Of a DNA stretch of 43,725 bases, positions 8,053 to 15,464 are shown piece after piece. Below the pieces are notes generated by a model. The model worked only from the letters and a program-made list of their open reading frames with translations. It was not told where the DNA came from and made no database searches. The stretch is from assembly GCA_030148335.1 (NCBI GenBank), contig JASBTQ010000020.1, positions 1 through 43,725 on the forward strand, given 5' to 3'. The position numbers and the translations under genes were made by a program. The stretch's first letter is position 1. Every line of letters starts with the position of its first letter. The stretch comes from Allomuricauda sp. GTDB lineage: Bacteria; Bacteroidota; Bacteroidia; Flavobacteriales; Flavobacteriaceae.

Positions 8053-8060
8053 CAAAAATA
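8053..8060 (-). promoter_or_regulatory. -7 element of the O-methyltransferase gene
   Basis: The minus strand reads TATTTTTG (TAnnTTTG) eight bases before the ATG at 8045. No TTG box was found at the right distance, so this is tentative. Confidence 0.35.
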
Positions 8061-8105
8061 GGGAAAAGAAGTACATTCGATATGGATTCATGAAATTGGA
8101 ATACG

Positions 8106-8567
8106 ATGTCAAAAACGATAGAAATAAGACAGGCCACAAAGGAAGACCTACCCACATTGCTGCAATTTGAACAAGAGATCATCAAGGCGGAACGCCCTTT
8201 TGATGTTACCATCAAGGTAGGCCATGTGAGCTATTATGACCTAGGGCAGATGGTCCAGGATGCCGAAGCCTATGTGGTCGTGGCCGAGGCTGACGGAAAA
8301 CTTGTGGCGTCAGGCTATGCCATCCCAAAGAAAGCAAGACATTACTTGGACCACGAGTGGTATGCCTATTTGGGGTTCATGTACACCGACCCGGAATACC
8401 GTGGGTTGGGCATCAACGCCCAAATTGTGGACGAACTGAAGGAATGGTCGATCCAAAAAGGGTTCAAGGAAATACGGTTAACGGTTTACAGCGATAACCT
8501 TCCCGCCATCAAGGCCTATGAAAAAGTAGGGTTTAAAAAACATATCATCGAAATGCGGTTGGAGTGA
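8106..8567 (+). CDS. GNAT family N-acetyltransferase
   Basis: 153 residues. The acetyl-CoA binding motif A is YTDPEYRGLGINAQIVDEL, and the C-terminal part has the usual LTVYSDNLPAIKAYEKVGFKKH (motif B, with the tyrosine near the bound CoA). The acceptor is unknown; the closest generic relatives are amino-acid or small-molecule acetylases. The gene is divergent from the O-methyltransferase, with 60 bases between the starts. A T run follows the stop but no clear hairpin. Confidence 0.9.
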   Translation: MSKTIEIRQATKEDLPTLLQFEQEIIKAERPFDVTIKVGHVSYYDLGQMVQDAEAYVVVAEADGKLVASGYAIPKKARHYLDHEWYAYLGFMYTDPEYRGLGINAQIVDELKEWSIQKGFKEIRLTVYSDNLPAIKAYEKVGFKKHIIEMRLE

Positions 8568-8625
8568 TTTTTTTATCGATTAAACACAATTGTACCAGTT
8601 GCCTTGATGGTTTGTGCCAATGTTC

Positions 8626-8704
8626 TGTCTTTGTCCTCTTGAGCGCAGTCGAAAGGTAGACAAAGACATCTCGACTTTAGATTACCCTGAGCGAAGCCGA
8701 AGGG
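8626..8704. repeat. Interspersed repeat: two TGAGCG-type units with a hairpin
   Basis: In the spacer between the GNAT gene and kynU, TGAGCGCAGTCGAAAGG (8640-8656) and TGAGCGAAGCCGAAGGG (8688-8704) are direct copies of one 17-base motif with three differences, 48 bases apart. The first copy sits in the loop of a perfect 10-base inverted repeat, TGTCTTTGTC (8626-8635) and GACAAAGACA (8659-8668). The second copy is bounded by CCCT and AGGG. An inverted fragment (CTCGACT) lies between them. I recognise this TGAGCG...CGAAGGG wording as an interspersed intergenic repeat of Flavobacteriia. The minus-strand 63-codon frame across it is not a gene. Confidence 0.7.
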
Positions 8705-8756
8705 ATCGATGTGACATTTGAATTGACCATTGTTACAATTACGGATATACAATTTC

Positions 8757-8791
8757 TTTTGCATGGATTACTTTCTCAAATCGTATTTTTG
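8757..8791 (+). promoter_or_regulatory. Promoter of kynU
   Basis: TTTTG ending at 8761 and TATTTTTG at 8784-8791 are spaced by 22 bases, within the range for Bacteroidota promoters (TTG and TAnnTTTG). The predicted leader to the ATG at 8809 is about 12 bases. The same -7 box, in the same CG-TATTTTTG-AA setting, precedes kmo. Confidence 0.55.
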
Positions 8792-8808
8792 AAACAAACC
8801 AAAAGCAC

Positions 8809-10077
8809 ATGACATTCCAAAATACGCTGGAATTCGCTCAACAACTGGATGCAGCGGACCAGCTTTCCAAATACAGACAAGAGTTCCACTATCCGCAGGT
8901 AAATGGCAGCGATGTCATCTATTTCACTGGAAATTCCTTGGGACTTCAACCCAAAAGAACACAAAAGTATGTGGACGAGGTGATGAAGGATTGGAGGGAA
9001 TTGGCGGTGGAAGGTCATTTTTATGCTGAAAAACCGTGGTGGGACTATCATGAGCGTTTGGTGGATGGATTGGCCAAAGTGGTGGGTGCACAACCTAAAG
9101 AGGTTTCGGTGATGAACACACTCACCGTGAACCTACACCTATTGATGGTCTCCTTCTACAGACCTACCGAAAAGCGTTTCAAGATCATCTGTGAGGAAAA
9201 GGCGTTTCCATCGGACCAATATATGTTGCAAAGTCAAGTCCGTTTTCATGGCCTGGACCCAAAAGAAGCCATTGTTGAAGTGAAAAAAAGAGAAGGGGAA
9301 CATGCCTGGCGAAGGGAGGACATCATCCAAAAAATCAATGAGGTAGGGGAAGAGCTGGCCTTGGTGCTGATGGGCGGAGTGAATTACTATAACGGGCAAG
9401 TGCTGGACATGCAGGCCATCACCGCAGCCGGAAAAGCCGTTGGGGCATTTGTGGGCTGGGATTTGGCGCATGCTGTAGGAAATGTGAAATTGCAACTGCA
9501 CGATTGGAACGCTGATTTTGCTTCGTGGTGCAGTTACAAATACATGAACAGTGGTCCGGGGAATGCTTCCGGAATCTTTGTGCATGAAAAACATCTGGGC
9601 AAGAAAGACATCCCCCGTTTTGAGGGATGGTGGGGCAACAAAAAGGAGACCCGTTTTTTGATGAAGCCTGAATTTGATCCCATCGAATCGGCCGATGCCT
9701 GGCAGTTGAGCAATCCGCCCATACTTTCACTGGCCCCCTATTTGGCCTCTTTGGAACTGTTCGATGAGGTGGGGATGGATGCCTTGATCAAAAAACAAAG
9801 GACCCTAGTGGCCTATCTGGAATTTATTCTCCATGAGATAGACAAGCAGGTGGACAGCACTTTTGAGATCATCACCCCAACGGAAAGGGGCTGCCAGCTC
9901 TCCGTATTTTTACATGGGGAGGGCAAGGCCCTTTTTGATTACCTGATGAAAAATGGGGTGATTACCGATTGGAGGGAACCTAATGTAATCCGTTTGGCCC
10001 CGGCCCCCTTCTATTGCTCCTATGAAGATATGTATCGATTTGGGCAGATCTTGAAACAGGGCATACAAAACAAATAA
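8809..10077 (+). CDS. kynU: Kynureninase
   Basis: 422 residues, the normal length. PLP-dependent fold type I enzyme that splits kynurenine or 3-hydroxykynurenine into anthranilate or 3-hydroxyanthranilate plus alanine (EC 3.7.1.3). The signature features are VIYFTGNSLGLQPK near the N-terminus, the GWDLAHAVGN segment with the PLP-binding Asp, and the Schiff-base lysine K244 in SYKYMNSGPG. GGWWG-type loop residues (FEGWWGNKKETRF) and the C-terminal REPNVIRLAPAPFY are also typical. It works in tryptophan breakdown and NAD synthesis with kmo at 16284. The MFS gene follows 44 bases downstream and may be cotranscribed. Confidence 0.96.
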   Translation: MTFQNTLEFAQQLDAADQLSKYRQEFHYPQVNGSDVIYFTGNSLGLQPKRTQKYVDEVMKDWRELAVEGHFYAEKPWWDYHERLVDGLAKVVGAQPKEVSVMNTLTVNLHLLMVSFYRPTEKRFKIICEEKAFPSDQYMLQSQVRFHGLDPKEAIVEVKKREGEHAWRREDIIQKINEVGEELALVLMGGVNYYNGQVLDMQAITAAGKAVGAFVGWDLAHAVGNVKLQLHDWNADFASWCSYKYMNSGPGNASGIFVHEKHLGKKDIPRFEGWWGNKKETRFLMKPEFDPIESADAWQLSNPPILSLAPYLASLELFDEVGMDALIKKQRTLVAYLEFILHEIDKQVDSTFEIITPTERGCQLSVFLHGEGKALFDYLMKNGVITDWREPNVIRLAPAPFYCSYEDMYRFGQILKQGIQNK

Positions 10078-10121
10078 GCGTTGACTATCCTTTATATGAA
10101 CCCAACCAACCGCTCACCTTT

Positions 10122-11273
10122 ATGAAGTCCCTCAAATTGATTCTGTCCAATCCAAGGTATTTTGGAACGGCATGGGTTTTTACCAGCATCAATATCTGGT
10201 TTGGTACCTGGGCCATATATATCCCCACCGTAAAAGAAAAGTTGGGCATAGATAAGGCAGATTTGGGGATTGCTCTGTTTTGTCTGTCCCTCGGCGTGTT
10301 CACCATTATTCCGGTGGCATCCAAGTTCATCAACAAAATTGGAGTGGGCAGGGCTTCTTGGTTTGGTGTTGTAGGGGTCACCGCTACGGCTATGCTGCCG
10401 CTTATGGCTCCCAATTATTACTTGTTGATGGCAGCACTGTACCTATTCGGCGCGGGCAATGGTTTTATCGATATTGCCATAAACACCTTGGTGACGGAGA
10501 TTGAAAAAGAGGACAAGCAAAATTTCATGTCGGCGGCCCATGGTTTTTTCAGTCTGGGCGGTATTTTGGTGGGGTTGGGCAGTTTTTTGATCCCTGTTAT
10601 TGGAAGCCCGGTGCTGCACATGGGCATTACGGTGGTGTTGGTGTTTATCCTCAATCTGTATTTTAGAAAGCACTACATCCACATTGTTGCCGCTCCTGTG
10701 GAAAAGGAGCCATTTAGCCTCAAACTTTTTAAGCCTTTGCTGCTGTTGGGCATCATTGGTTTTGTCTCTTTCGGTAGCGAAGGTGCCATCATCGACTGGA
10801 GTGGGCTTTATCTCAAAGAAATGACCATGGCACCCGAACTGCTGATTGGCGCAGGGTTCTTGGCGTTTTCCACGACCATGACCTTGGGCCGATTTCTTGG
10901 TGATGGGATCAGTGCTAAAATTGGTCCCATTAAAATTGTGGGGTTGGGCGCCTTTATCGCGGCCTTGGGCTATTTGTTGGTACTGACACAGCACACCACA
11001 TTGTCCATTATTGGTTTTGCTTTTAATGGACTTGGGTTTTCGGTCATTGTTCCCGAATTGTTCCGGATAGGCGGGAATGTAAAGGGCGTGGATTCTTCCC
11101 AAGGAGTTGCCTTTATTGCGGGCTCGGGTTATATTGGTTTTTTGTTGGGACCCGTCATTCTGGGGTTCATTGCAGAAAGTGCTTCGTTGAGGTATAGCTT
11201 TATGCTGTTGCTGGGTATGGCTGTATTGGTTATGGGAATTACATTATTTCTCGGTAAGAAGCGGAAAGGCTAA
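10122..11273 (+). CDS. MFS transporter
   Basis: 383 residues with about twelve hydrophobic segments in two halves. The motif after helix 2 (NKIGVGRASWFGVVG) and the repeat after helix 8 (FLGDGISAKIGPIKIVGLG) mark the major facilitator fold. It resembles the YbjJ-type group of sugar or drug transporters rather than the large sugar symporters. The substrate is unknown. Its place 44 bases after kynU would allow a role with tryptophan metabolites, but this is only inference. Its stop is interlocked with the stop of the convergent mazF gene (CTAA at 11270-11273). Confidence 0.88.
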   Translation: MKSLKLILSNPRYFGTAWVFTSINIWFGTWAIYIPTVKEKLGIDKADLGIALFCLSLGVFTIIPVASKFINKIGVGRASWFGVVGVTATAMLPLMAPNYYLLMAALYLFGAGNGFIDIAINTLVTEIEKEDKQNFMSAAHGFFSLGGILVGLGSFLIPVIGSPVLHMGITVVLVFILNLYFRKHYIHIVAAPVEKEPFSLKLFKPLLLLGIIGFVSFGSEGAIIDWSGLYLKEMTMAPELLIGAGFLAFSTTMTLGRFLGDGISAKIGPIKIVGLGAFIAALGYLLVLTQHTTLSIIGFAFNGLGFSVIVPELFRIGGNVKGVDSSQGVAFIAGSGYIGFLLGPVILGFIAESASLRYSFMLLLGMAVLVMGITLFLGKKRKG

Positions 11274-11593
11274 TCCACAAAGGCCTCCTTGATCACTGCT
11301 TTGCATTTTTCAATTTCCGTTTTGGTCAGGTTTTCAAAAACTCGTAAAATTCTAGCTTTATCAACCGTGCGGATTTGGTCAATGGCAATCATTCCTTTTT
11401 TTCCATTGTGCTTTACCAAAACTCTTGTGGGATATTTTTTCAGGCTCGTTGTCATTGGAGCTAGTACAATGGTGTTGAGGTATTTGTTCATTTCGTTGGG
11501 TGAAATGACAACACAGGGCCTTGTTTTTTTTATCTCACTGCCGATGGTCGGATCCAGGTTGACCAAGACGATGGAATATTGTTTTATCTCCAT
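11270..11593 (-). CDS. mazF: MazF/PemK family toxin
   Basis: 107 residues, the standard size. The N-terminal motif YSIVLVNLDPTIGSEIKKTRP, then CVVISPNEMN, is the MazF/PemK/CcdB-fold signature, and KGMIAIDQIRTVDKARI is the second conserved strand. The family is a ribosome-independent mRNA endonuclease that cuts at short sequence motifs; the cut site cannot be predicted here. The start codon overlaps the end of the antitoxin gene by 10 bases, the usual antitoxin-first order. Its stop interlocks with the MFS stop. Confidence 0.93.
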   Translation of the reverse strand: MEIKQYSIVLVNLDPTIGSEIKKTRPCVVISPNEMNKYLNTIVLAPMTTSLKKYPTRVLVKHNGKKGMIAIDQIRTVDKARILRVFENLTKTEIEKCKAVIKEAFVD

Positions 11594-11829
11594 TCCTCAA
11601 GGTTTTCGTCCTCGAACACATCGTTTATCAGCAATTTATCGTCCCCGTTTTCGCCCATTTTTTTGAACTCCTGCTCCCAGTTTTTTCTAGGAGAATCAAT
11701 TGGTCTTAGCACAATCTGGCCTTTTTCAAGGATAAGTTCCACCTTGTCCTTGATGTTGTATTTTTCCAAAATGGTCTTGCTCAAGCGTAACCCTTTTGAA
11801 TTTCCAATTTTGATGATCGATGTTTCCAT
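11584..11829 (-). CDS. mazE: MazE-like AbrB/SpoVT antitoxin
   Basis: 81 residues. The N-terminal half (IIKIGNSKGLRLSKTILEKYNI) is the swapped-hairpin AbrB/MazE DNA-binding domain. The C-terminal half is acidic (GENGDDKL, DVFEDENLEEW), as expected for the disordered tail that wraps the toxin. It should autorepress the pair. A near -7 box (TTACTTTG on the minus strand, plus-strand 11848-11855) lies about 20 bases upstream. Confidence 0.92.
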   Translation of the reverse strand: METSIIKIGNSKGLRLSKTILEKYNIKDKVELILEKGQIVLRPIDSPRKNWEQEFKKMGENGDDKLLINDVFEDENLEEWR

Positions 11830-11930
11830 AATTCCAAAATGTTATTACAAAGTAAATACATTTTATGGAGATGCGAAAATTTGATTTGATGGTAATGGTT
11901 TTGTCGTGGAATTGTTTAGGATTTTTAGAA

Positions 11931-11970
11931 GTAGGCGGGAACCTATCTGCCTACAGGCAAGCAAGCAATT
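11931..11970. repeat. Short hairpin/fragment in the toxin-antitoxin to Abi spacer
   Basis: GTAGGCGG (11931-11938) can pair with CTGCCTAC (11947-11954), allowing one G-U pair. TACAGGCAAGCAAGCAA follows. The wording resembles the CTGCC-TGTAGGCAGG type short repeats scattered in flavobacterial genomes, here decayed. No T run follows, so a terminator is unlikely. Confidence 0.35.
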
Positions 11971-11984
11971 ACTTATAATCATTG

Positions 11985-12773
11985 TCAGCTGCTGCTTTTT
12001 TCTTTTTTTAATTGCTCTAAACTTAAATAAAATATTGCTAATTCGCTTGATGCAGAAACAGCAAGTTTTATATAAATTCCGTCCAATGTTTTGAATTCAG
12101 GTGAGTGTCCGTGTCCAGTTCCGTATGAATTTCTTAATTCCGTTATTCCGTGTGCAATAATCGAAAATCCACCCAAAATTTTTGCGATTGAAGATTTAGC
12201 TAATTCAATATTTTCTACCTCAAAAGGCATTAAATCAATTTGTCTATTGGTTTCTTTAACCAATTTCGGAACATCCCAATCTTTATTAATTTCTATTTTG
12301 GCTTCTTTTAAAATGTGTTTGCAACAAGTTTCTATCAACTCTTTTGAAATTCCCAAAGCTAAATGAGGACTACTATCAATTGACTTGTTCATAAGCCTTA
12401 TTTGTTTATTCACATAGTCTTGGGTTAGCAATTCGGTTATTTTTTCCGCTTTCTTGTCATTTTGTTTTTTATGTTCACTCTTCAAATAAGGTCTCCAACT
12501 AATGTCTCTCACATAAATTCCGTCTGCTTCTCCAGCTTCGGTAATTGCTGATTCGATAGTGGAAGTTTCCTTTACATATTTATGAATCTCACGATGTATC
12601 TTTAAAGGAACGCTGACTGTCACCTCATATATATAAGTTTCAATGTCACTATCCATTCTGAATAATGTGTCTATGTAAGTTTGGTCAATTTCACAGTCGT
12701 TTAGAAGGTTTGCTGCTTTTTCTTCTTCTAATTCCATTAGCCAATCGAATATATGTCCCTTAAGTCCTTCCAT
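11985..12773 (-). CDS. Abortive infection family protein (Abi_C domain)
   Basis: 262 residues. Residues of about 137-255 match the Abi_C (abortive infection C-terminus) family as I remember it: ALGISKELIETCCKHIL, then DVPKLVKE, then ILGGFSIIAHGITELRN followed by YGTGHG and LAVSASSELAIFYL. R214-N...H221 is an RN-x5-H arrangement like the Rx4-6H RNase motif of HEPN domains, so an RNA-cutting mechanism is plausible (inference). Residues 1-110 have no family I know and may be the sensor part. The gene is clearly more AT-rich than its surroundings (17 G/C of 60 in 12241-12300, against 32 of 60 in 9361-9420 within kynU), which suggests recent acquisition. Confidence 0.82.
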   Translation of the reverse strand: MEGLKGHIFDWLMELEEEKAANLLNDCEIDQTYIDTLFRMDSDIETYIYEVTVSVPLKIHREIHKYVKETSTIESAITEAGEADGIYVRDISWRPYLKSEHKKQNDKKAEKITELLTQDYVNKQIRLMNKSIDSSPHLALGISKELIETCCKHILKEAKIEINKDWDVPKLVKETNRQIDLMPFEVENIELAKSSIAKILGGFSIIAHGITELRNSYGTGHGHSPEFKTLDGIYIKLAVSASSELAIFYLSLEQLKKEKSSS

Positions 12774-12940
12774 TTATTATAATACGATGTTTTTTAAGTT
12801 GCAGCTAACTTGTCTATATAAACGCCTTTTACACCGTTATACACCCCAATAGGGCAGTAAACGATACATTTAGTCATCCCTTATGTTTTCTGGGGAACTT
12901 TTAAAAAAGTAAGGGAGCTGTTGGCCCTAAAACAAAACGC

Positions 12941-13621
12941 CTACTCTTTTTTCACCCCCAACCCCGTAAAATACAACTTGGTATTGTCCTCTGGCCTGTT
13001 GTATTGTTGTGCCAGTTTCAGCCCGCCTACATCGGTATAATCCTCCCAACTGGCGGTCAGCGAAGGCTCTTCTTGGTTGGACTTACGATAGACCCATTCC
13101 CGGATGATATGGTCGTCCTTAAAATAAAGGTCATAGGCATCGCCAGGGGTATAGCCGCCCTCGTTTTGGTACACAATGGTCAGTTTTTGCATCTGCTCCC
13201 CACTGATGGGTGCCTTTGCGTCCGCTGAGTGCTCAAACGTATAGCTCTTGGAGTCCCACATGAGGTTGAAGGGTGCCAACAGCCAATATCGATCGTTGAT
13301 GAACCCACTGTTGGTCTTGTAGGCAATGGAATCCATGTCCCCTTTGTTATAGACCAAGGTGTCCTGGCCAGAAATGGCGGTCACTTCGTTCAGTTTGGGC
13401 CTCCACGCCCAGCTGCGCTCAAAGTGCATGGAATCCCTGTCCACATTAAAGGTAAAGGTAATCTCCTTCACCGATTTCCAGTTTTGGAAACCATGCGCAT
13501 CCGCCACCAGTTCGGGGACGGTTTTTTCAGGTGCTGTGGTCTCTTCCGTTTTTTTGGTTTCGGTTTTGCAGCCCATCAAAAGGATCAGGGTGCACATTCC
13601 AACGAGGTAAACAGTCTTCAT
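12941..13621 (-). CDS. Putative lipoprotein, function unknown
   Basis: 226 residues. The N-terminus MKTVYLVGMCTLILLMGC carries a lipobox (LMGC, cysteine at 18), followed by a KTETKKTEETTAPEK linker, so it is a lipid-anchored envelope protein. The body is beta-rich, with WKSVKEITFTFNVDRD, RSWAWRP and DDHIIREWVYR. I recall similar flavobacterial proteins without an assigned role; a lipoprotein-carrier or outer-membrane-lipoprotein-like fold is possible but not shown. The minus strand has TATATTTG (plus-strand 13636-13643), a full -7 match, 14 bases upstream of the ATG. Confidence 0.78.
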   Translation of the reverse strand: MKTVYLVGMCTLILLMGCKTETKKTEETTAPEKTVPELVADAHGFQNWKSVKEITFTFNVDRDSMHFERSWAWRPKLNEVTAISGQDTLVYNKGDMDSIAYKTNSGFINDRYWLLAPFNLMWDSKSYTFEHSADAKAPISGEQMQKLTIVYQNEGGYTPGDAYDLYFKDDHIIREWVYRKSNQEEPSLTASWEDYTDVGGLKLAQQYNRPEDNTKLYFTGLGVKKE

Positions 13622-13635
13622 ATCTGGTTTTTAAC

Positions 13636-13643
13636 CAAATATA
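13636..13643 (-). promoter_or_regulatory. -7 element of the lipoprotein gene
   Basis: The minus strand reads TATATTTG, a full TAnnTTTG match placed 14 bases before the start codon. A -33 box is not evident. Confidence 0.4.
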
Positions 13644-13706
13644 CCTGAAATTCCACTATTTTCGCGCCCATTTTCGAAAGACCACTATAAATTAAATCGA
13701 CCCGGA

Positions 13707-14336
13707 GTGACTTTTCTCAAAAAACTGTTTCTAATCGTTATAAGTAACCCCGACAAAACGTTTTTGGAAGCAGAAGACCTTTATGCCCATCTGTCGGATG
13801 AGGAATTAGTGGAACAGATTGTGGCGAGCAACGACCCTATGTTGTTCGAGAAGTTGTATGACCGCTATGCCAAGATGGTGTACAACAAATGCTATGGATT
13901 TGCAAAATCCGATGACGAGGCCCAGGACCTGACGCAGGACGTTTTTTTGCAGCTTTTCATTAAGTTGCGGACGTTCAAGGGGAAATCCAAGTTCTCCACC
14001 TGGCTATATTCTTTTACCTATAACTTTTGTGTCAATTATATCAATCGGAACAAACAGCGAAAAATACAGGACCAGTCCGTACAGGTCGAAGAGACCGAAT
14101 ATAAGCTCACCGAAGACGTGCCCGATGAGAGCCTCTACGAAATGAAGGCGGACCGGCTCAAAAAAGCCCTCGAAATAATCTCTGTGGAGGACAGATCCTT
14201 GCTGTTGTTGAAATACCAGGACGGTGCCAGTATAAAGGATTTGGTGACCCTTATGGACATCGGGGAGAGTGCCGTGAAGATGCGGTTGAAGAGAGCAAAG
14301 GAAAGATTATTGGAAATCTACAATACCCAGGAATAG
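13707..14336 (+). CDS. ECF-type RNA polymerase sigma factor
   Basis: 209 residues from a GTG start; no ATG fits, because the next in-frame Met lies inside region 2. Sigma region 2 is LFEKLYDRYAKMVYNKCYGF followed by DEAQDLTQDVFLQLFIKL and FSTWLYSFTYNFCVNYI. Region 4 is RSLLLLKYQDGASIKDLV followed by ESAVKMRLKRAKERLL, the helix-turn-helix that reads the -35 box. The stop TAG is followed directly by the ATG of a 62-residue protein and then by a mechanosensitive channel, so the three probably form one operon and perhaps an envelope or osmotic stress circuit (inference). Confidence 0.9.
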   Translation: MTFLKKLFLIVISNPDKTFLEAEDLYAHLSDEELVEQIVASNDPMLFEKLYDRYAKMVYNKCYGFAKSDDEAQDLTQDVFLQLFIKLRTFKGKSKFSTWLYSFTYNFCVNYINRNKQRKIQDQSVQVEETEYKLTEDVPDESLYEMKADRLKKALEIISVEDRSLLLLKYQDGASIKDLVTLMDIGESAVKMRLKRAKERLLEIYNTQE

Positions 14337-14525
14337 ATGGCAGAGCAACACAAAAACCCGTTCAAAGAGCTGGAGGCCTCACTTAGGGAGGCCCCGCCCG
14401 GCATGAAAAAGAAAATCATGAACGACATTGCGGCCGCAAAACTGATCATGGACATGGCCTCTTTGTTTTCCATCAACTTGGGAAGTGCCCTGCGAAAACT
14501 TTTTCGGACACTGGGAGAAAACTGA
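14337..14525 (+). CDS. Small protein coupled to the sigma factor gene
   Basis: 62 residues, starting on the base after the sigma-factor stop codon, which implies translational coupling. Highly charged N-terminal half (MAEQHKNPFKELEASLREAP, then GMKKKIMNDI) and a helical, partly hydrophobic second half (AAKLIMDMASLFSINLGSAL). No clear membrane helix and no known domain. The frame is supported by codon use like its neighbours and by its tight position. It could be a small regulator of the sigma factor, but nothing in the sequence proves that. Confidence 0.72.
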   Translation: MAEQHKNPFKELEASLREAPPGMKKKIMNDIAAAKLIMDMASLFSINLGSALRKLFRTLGEN

Positions 14526-14561
14526 AACCTATCAACAACACTATATAAATAAACATCAATT

Positions 14562-15392
14562 ATGGAAACAATCAACAACTGGAAGAATATTGCATTCGAT
14601 TCCCTATCGGCCATGGGCAAGGAAGTGGCACAGGTCTTTCCAAAAATAATCGGGGCCACCGTGATCATGCTCCTGGGGTGGCTGGTCATCAAAATTGTCA
14701 TGTTTTTGTTGGGCCGAATATTGAGACTGGCTAAGGTCAACCTCCTCAACGATAAGATAAATGGCATGGGCATGACAAGCAAAGGGGATTTTAAGATCGA
14801 TGTGAGCAAGATCATCCTGGGTTTTGTCAAATGGCTTTTGATCTTGGTATTTTTGATCGTGGCCGCGGATATTCTCAACTGGCAGATCATTTCAGTGGAG
14901 ATCGGCAACCTGCTCCATTACCTGCCCCGCTTCTTCAGTGCGTTGGCCTTGCTCATGATCGGGTTCTACATCGGCAACTTTGTGAAGAACACCGTGAAAC
15001 GGTTGTTCGATTCCTTGGAGTTTGGAGGGTCCAATCTGGTGAGCAACCTTTTGTTCTATGTCATTGTCATCTTTATGTCCGTTACCGCCTTGAACCAAGC
15101 TGGGGTGGACACGACCATCATCACCAACAACATCACTTTGATCATGGGTTCGTTCCTTTTGTCCTTTGCGCTGGGGGTTGGATTGGGATCCAGGGAAATC
15201 ATTGCCGATCTGCTAAGGTCCTTTTATACCCGAAAAACATATGCAGTCGGCGACAGGATAGTGATCGGGGAAGATGAGGGCACCATAGAATCCATTGACA
15301 ACAATAGCCTTACTTTGGTCACTTACAAGGGCAAGTTCGTCATCCCGATAAAGGATGTGGTGTCCCAAAAAGTGGAGATACTGTCACAATAG
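14562..15392 (+). CDS. Small-conductance mechanosensitive channel (MscS family)
   Basis: 276 residues. The N-terminal part has hydrophobic helices of the TM-helix repeat type (IGATVIMLLGWLVIKIVMFLL). The central membrane segments lead to the pore-lining helix FLLSFALGVGLGSREIIADLLRSF, with alternating Gly/Ala, and then the short MscS beta domain (YAVGDRIVIGEDEGTIESI). The large C-terminal cage of E. coli MscS is missing. Such channels release solutes on hypo-osmotic shock. It is the third gene of the sigma-factor operon, 36 bases after the small protein. Confidence 0.9.
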   Translation: METINNWKNIAFDSLSAMGKEVAQVFPKIIGATVIMLLGWLVIKIVMFLLGRILRLAKVNLLNDKINGMGMTSKGDFKIDVSKIILGFVKWLLILVFLIVAADILNWQIISVEIGNLLHYLPRFFSALALLMIGFYIGNFVKNTVKRLFDSLEFGGSNLVSNLLFYVIVIFMSVTALNQAGVDTTIITNNITLIMGSFLLSFALGVGLGSREIIADLLRSFYTRKTYAVGDRIVIGEDEGTIESIDNNSLTLVTYKGKFVIPIKDVVSQKVEILSQ

Positions 15393-15436
15393 TTCCATTG
15401 TGGCAAGGTCGTGGCGCAATTTCCTTGGAATTTGAT

Positions 15437-15444
15437 TATTTTTG
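15437..15444 (+). promoter_or_regulatory. -7 element of clpP
   Basis: TATTTTTG, a full TAnnTTTG match, 20 bases before the ATG at 15465. No TTG box at a suitable spacing. It supports starting clpP at 15465 rather than at the in-frame start near 15411. Confidence 0.4.
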
Positions 15445-15464
15445 AGGTTCACAACAATAAAAAA

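Noticed and set aside
8573..8764. Minus-strand 63-codon open frame between the GNAT gene and kynU
   Set aside because: It lies across the TGAGCG repeat pair and hairpin and shows no protein family features.
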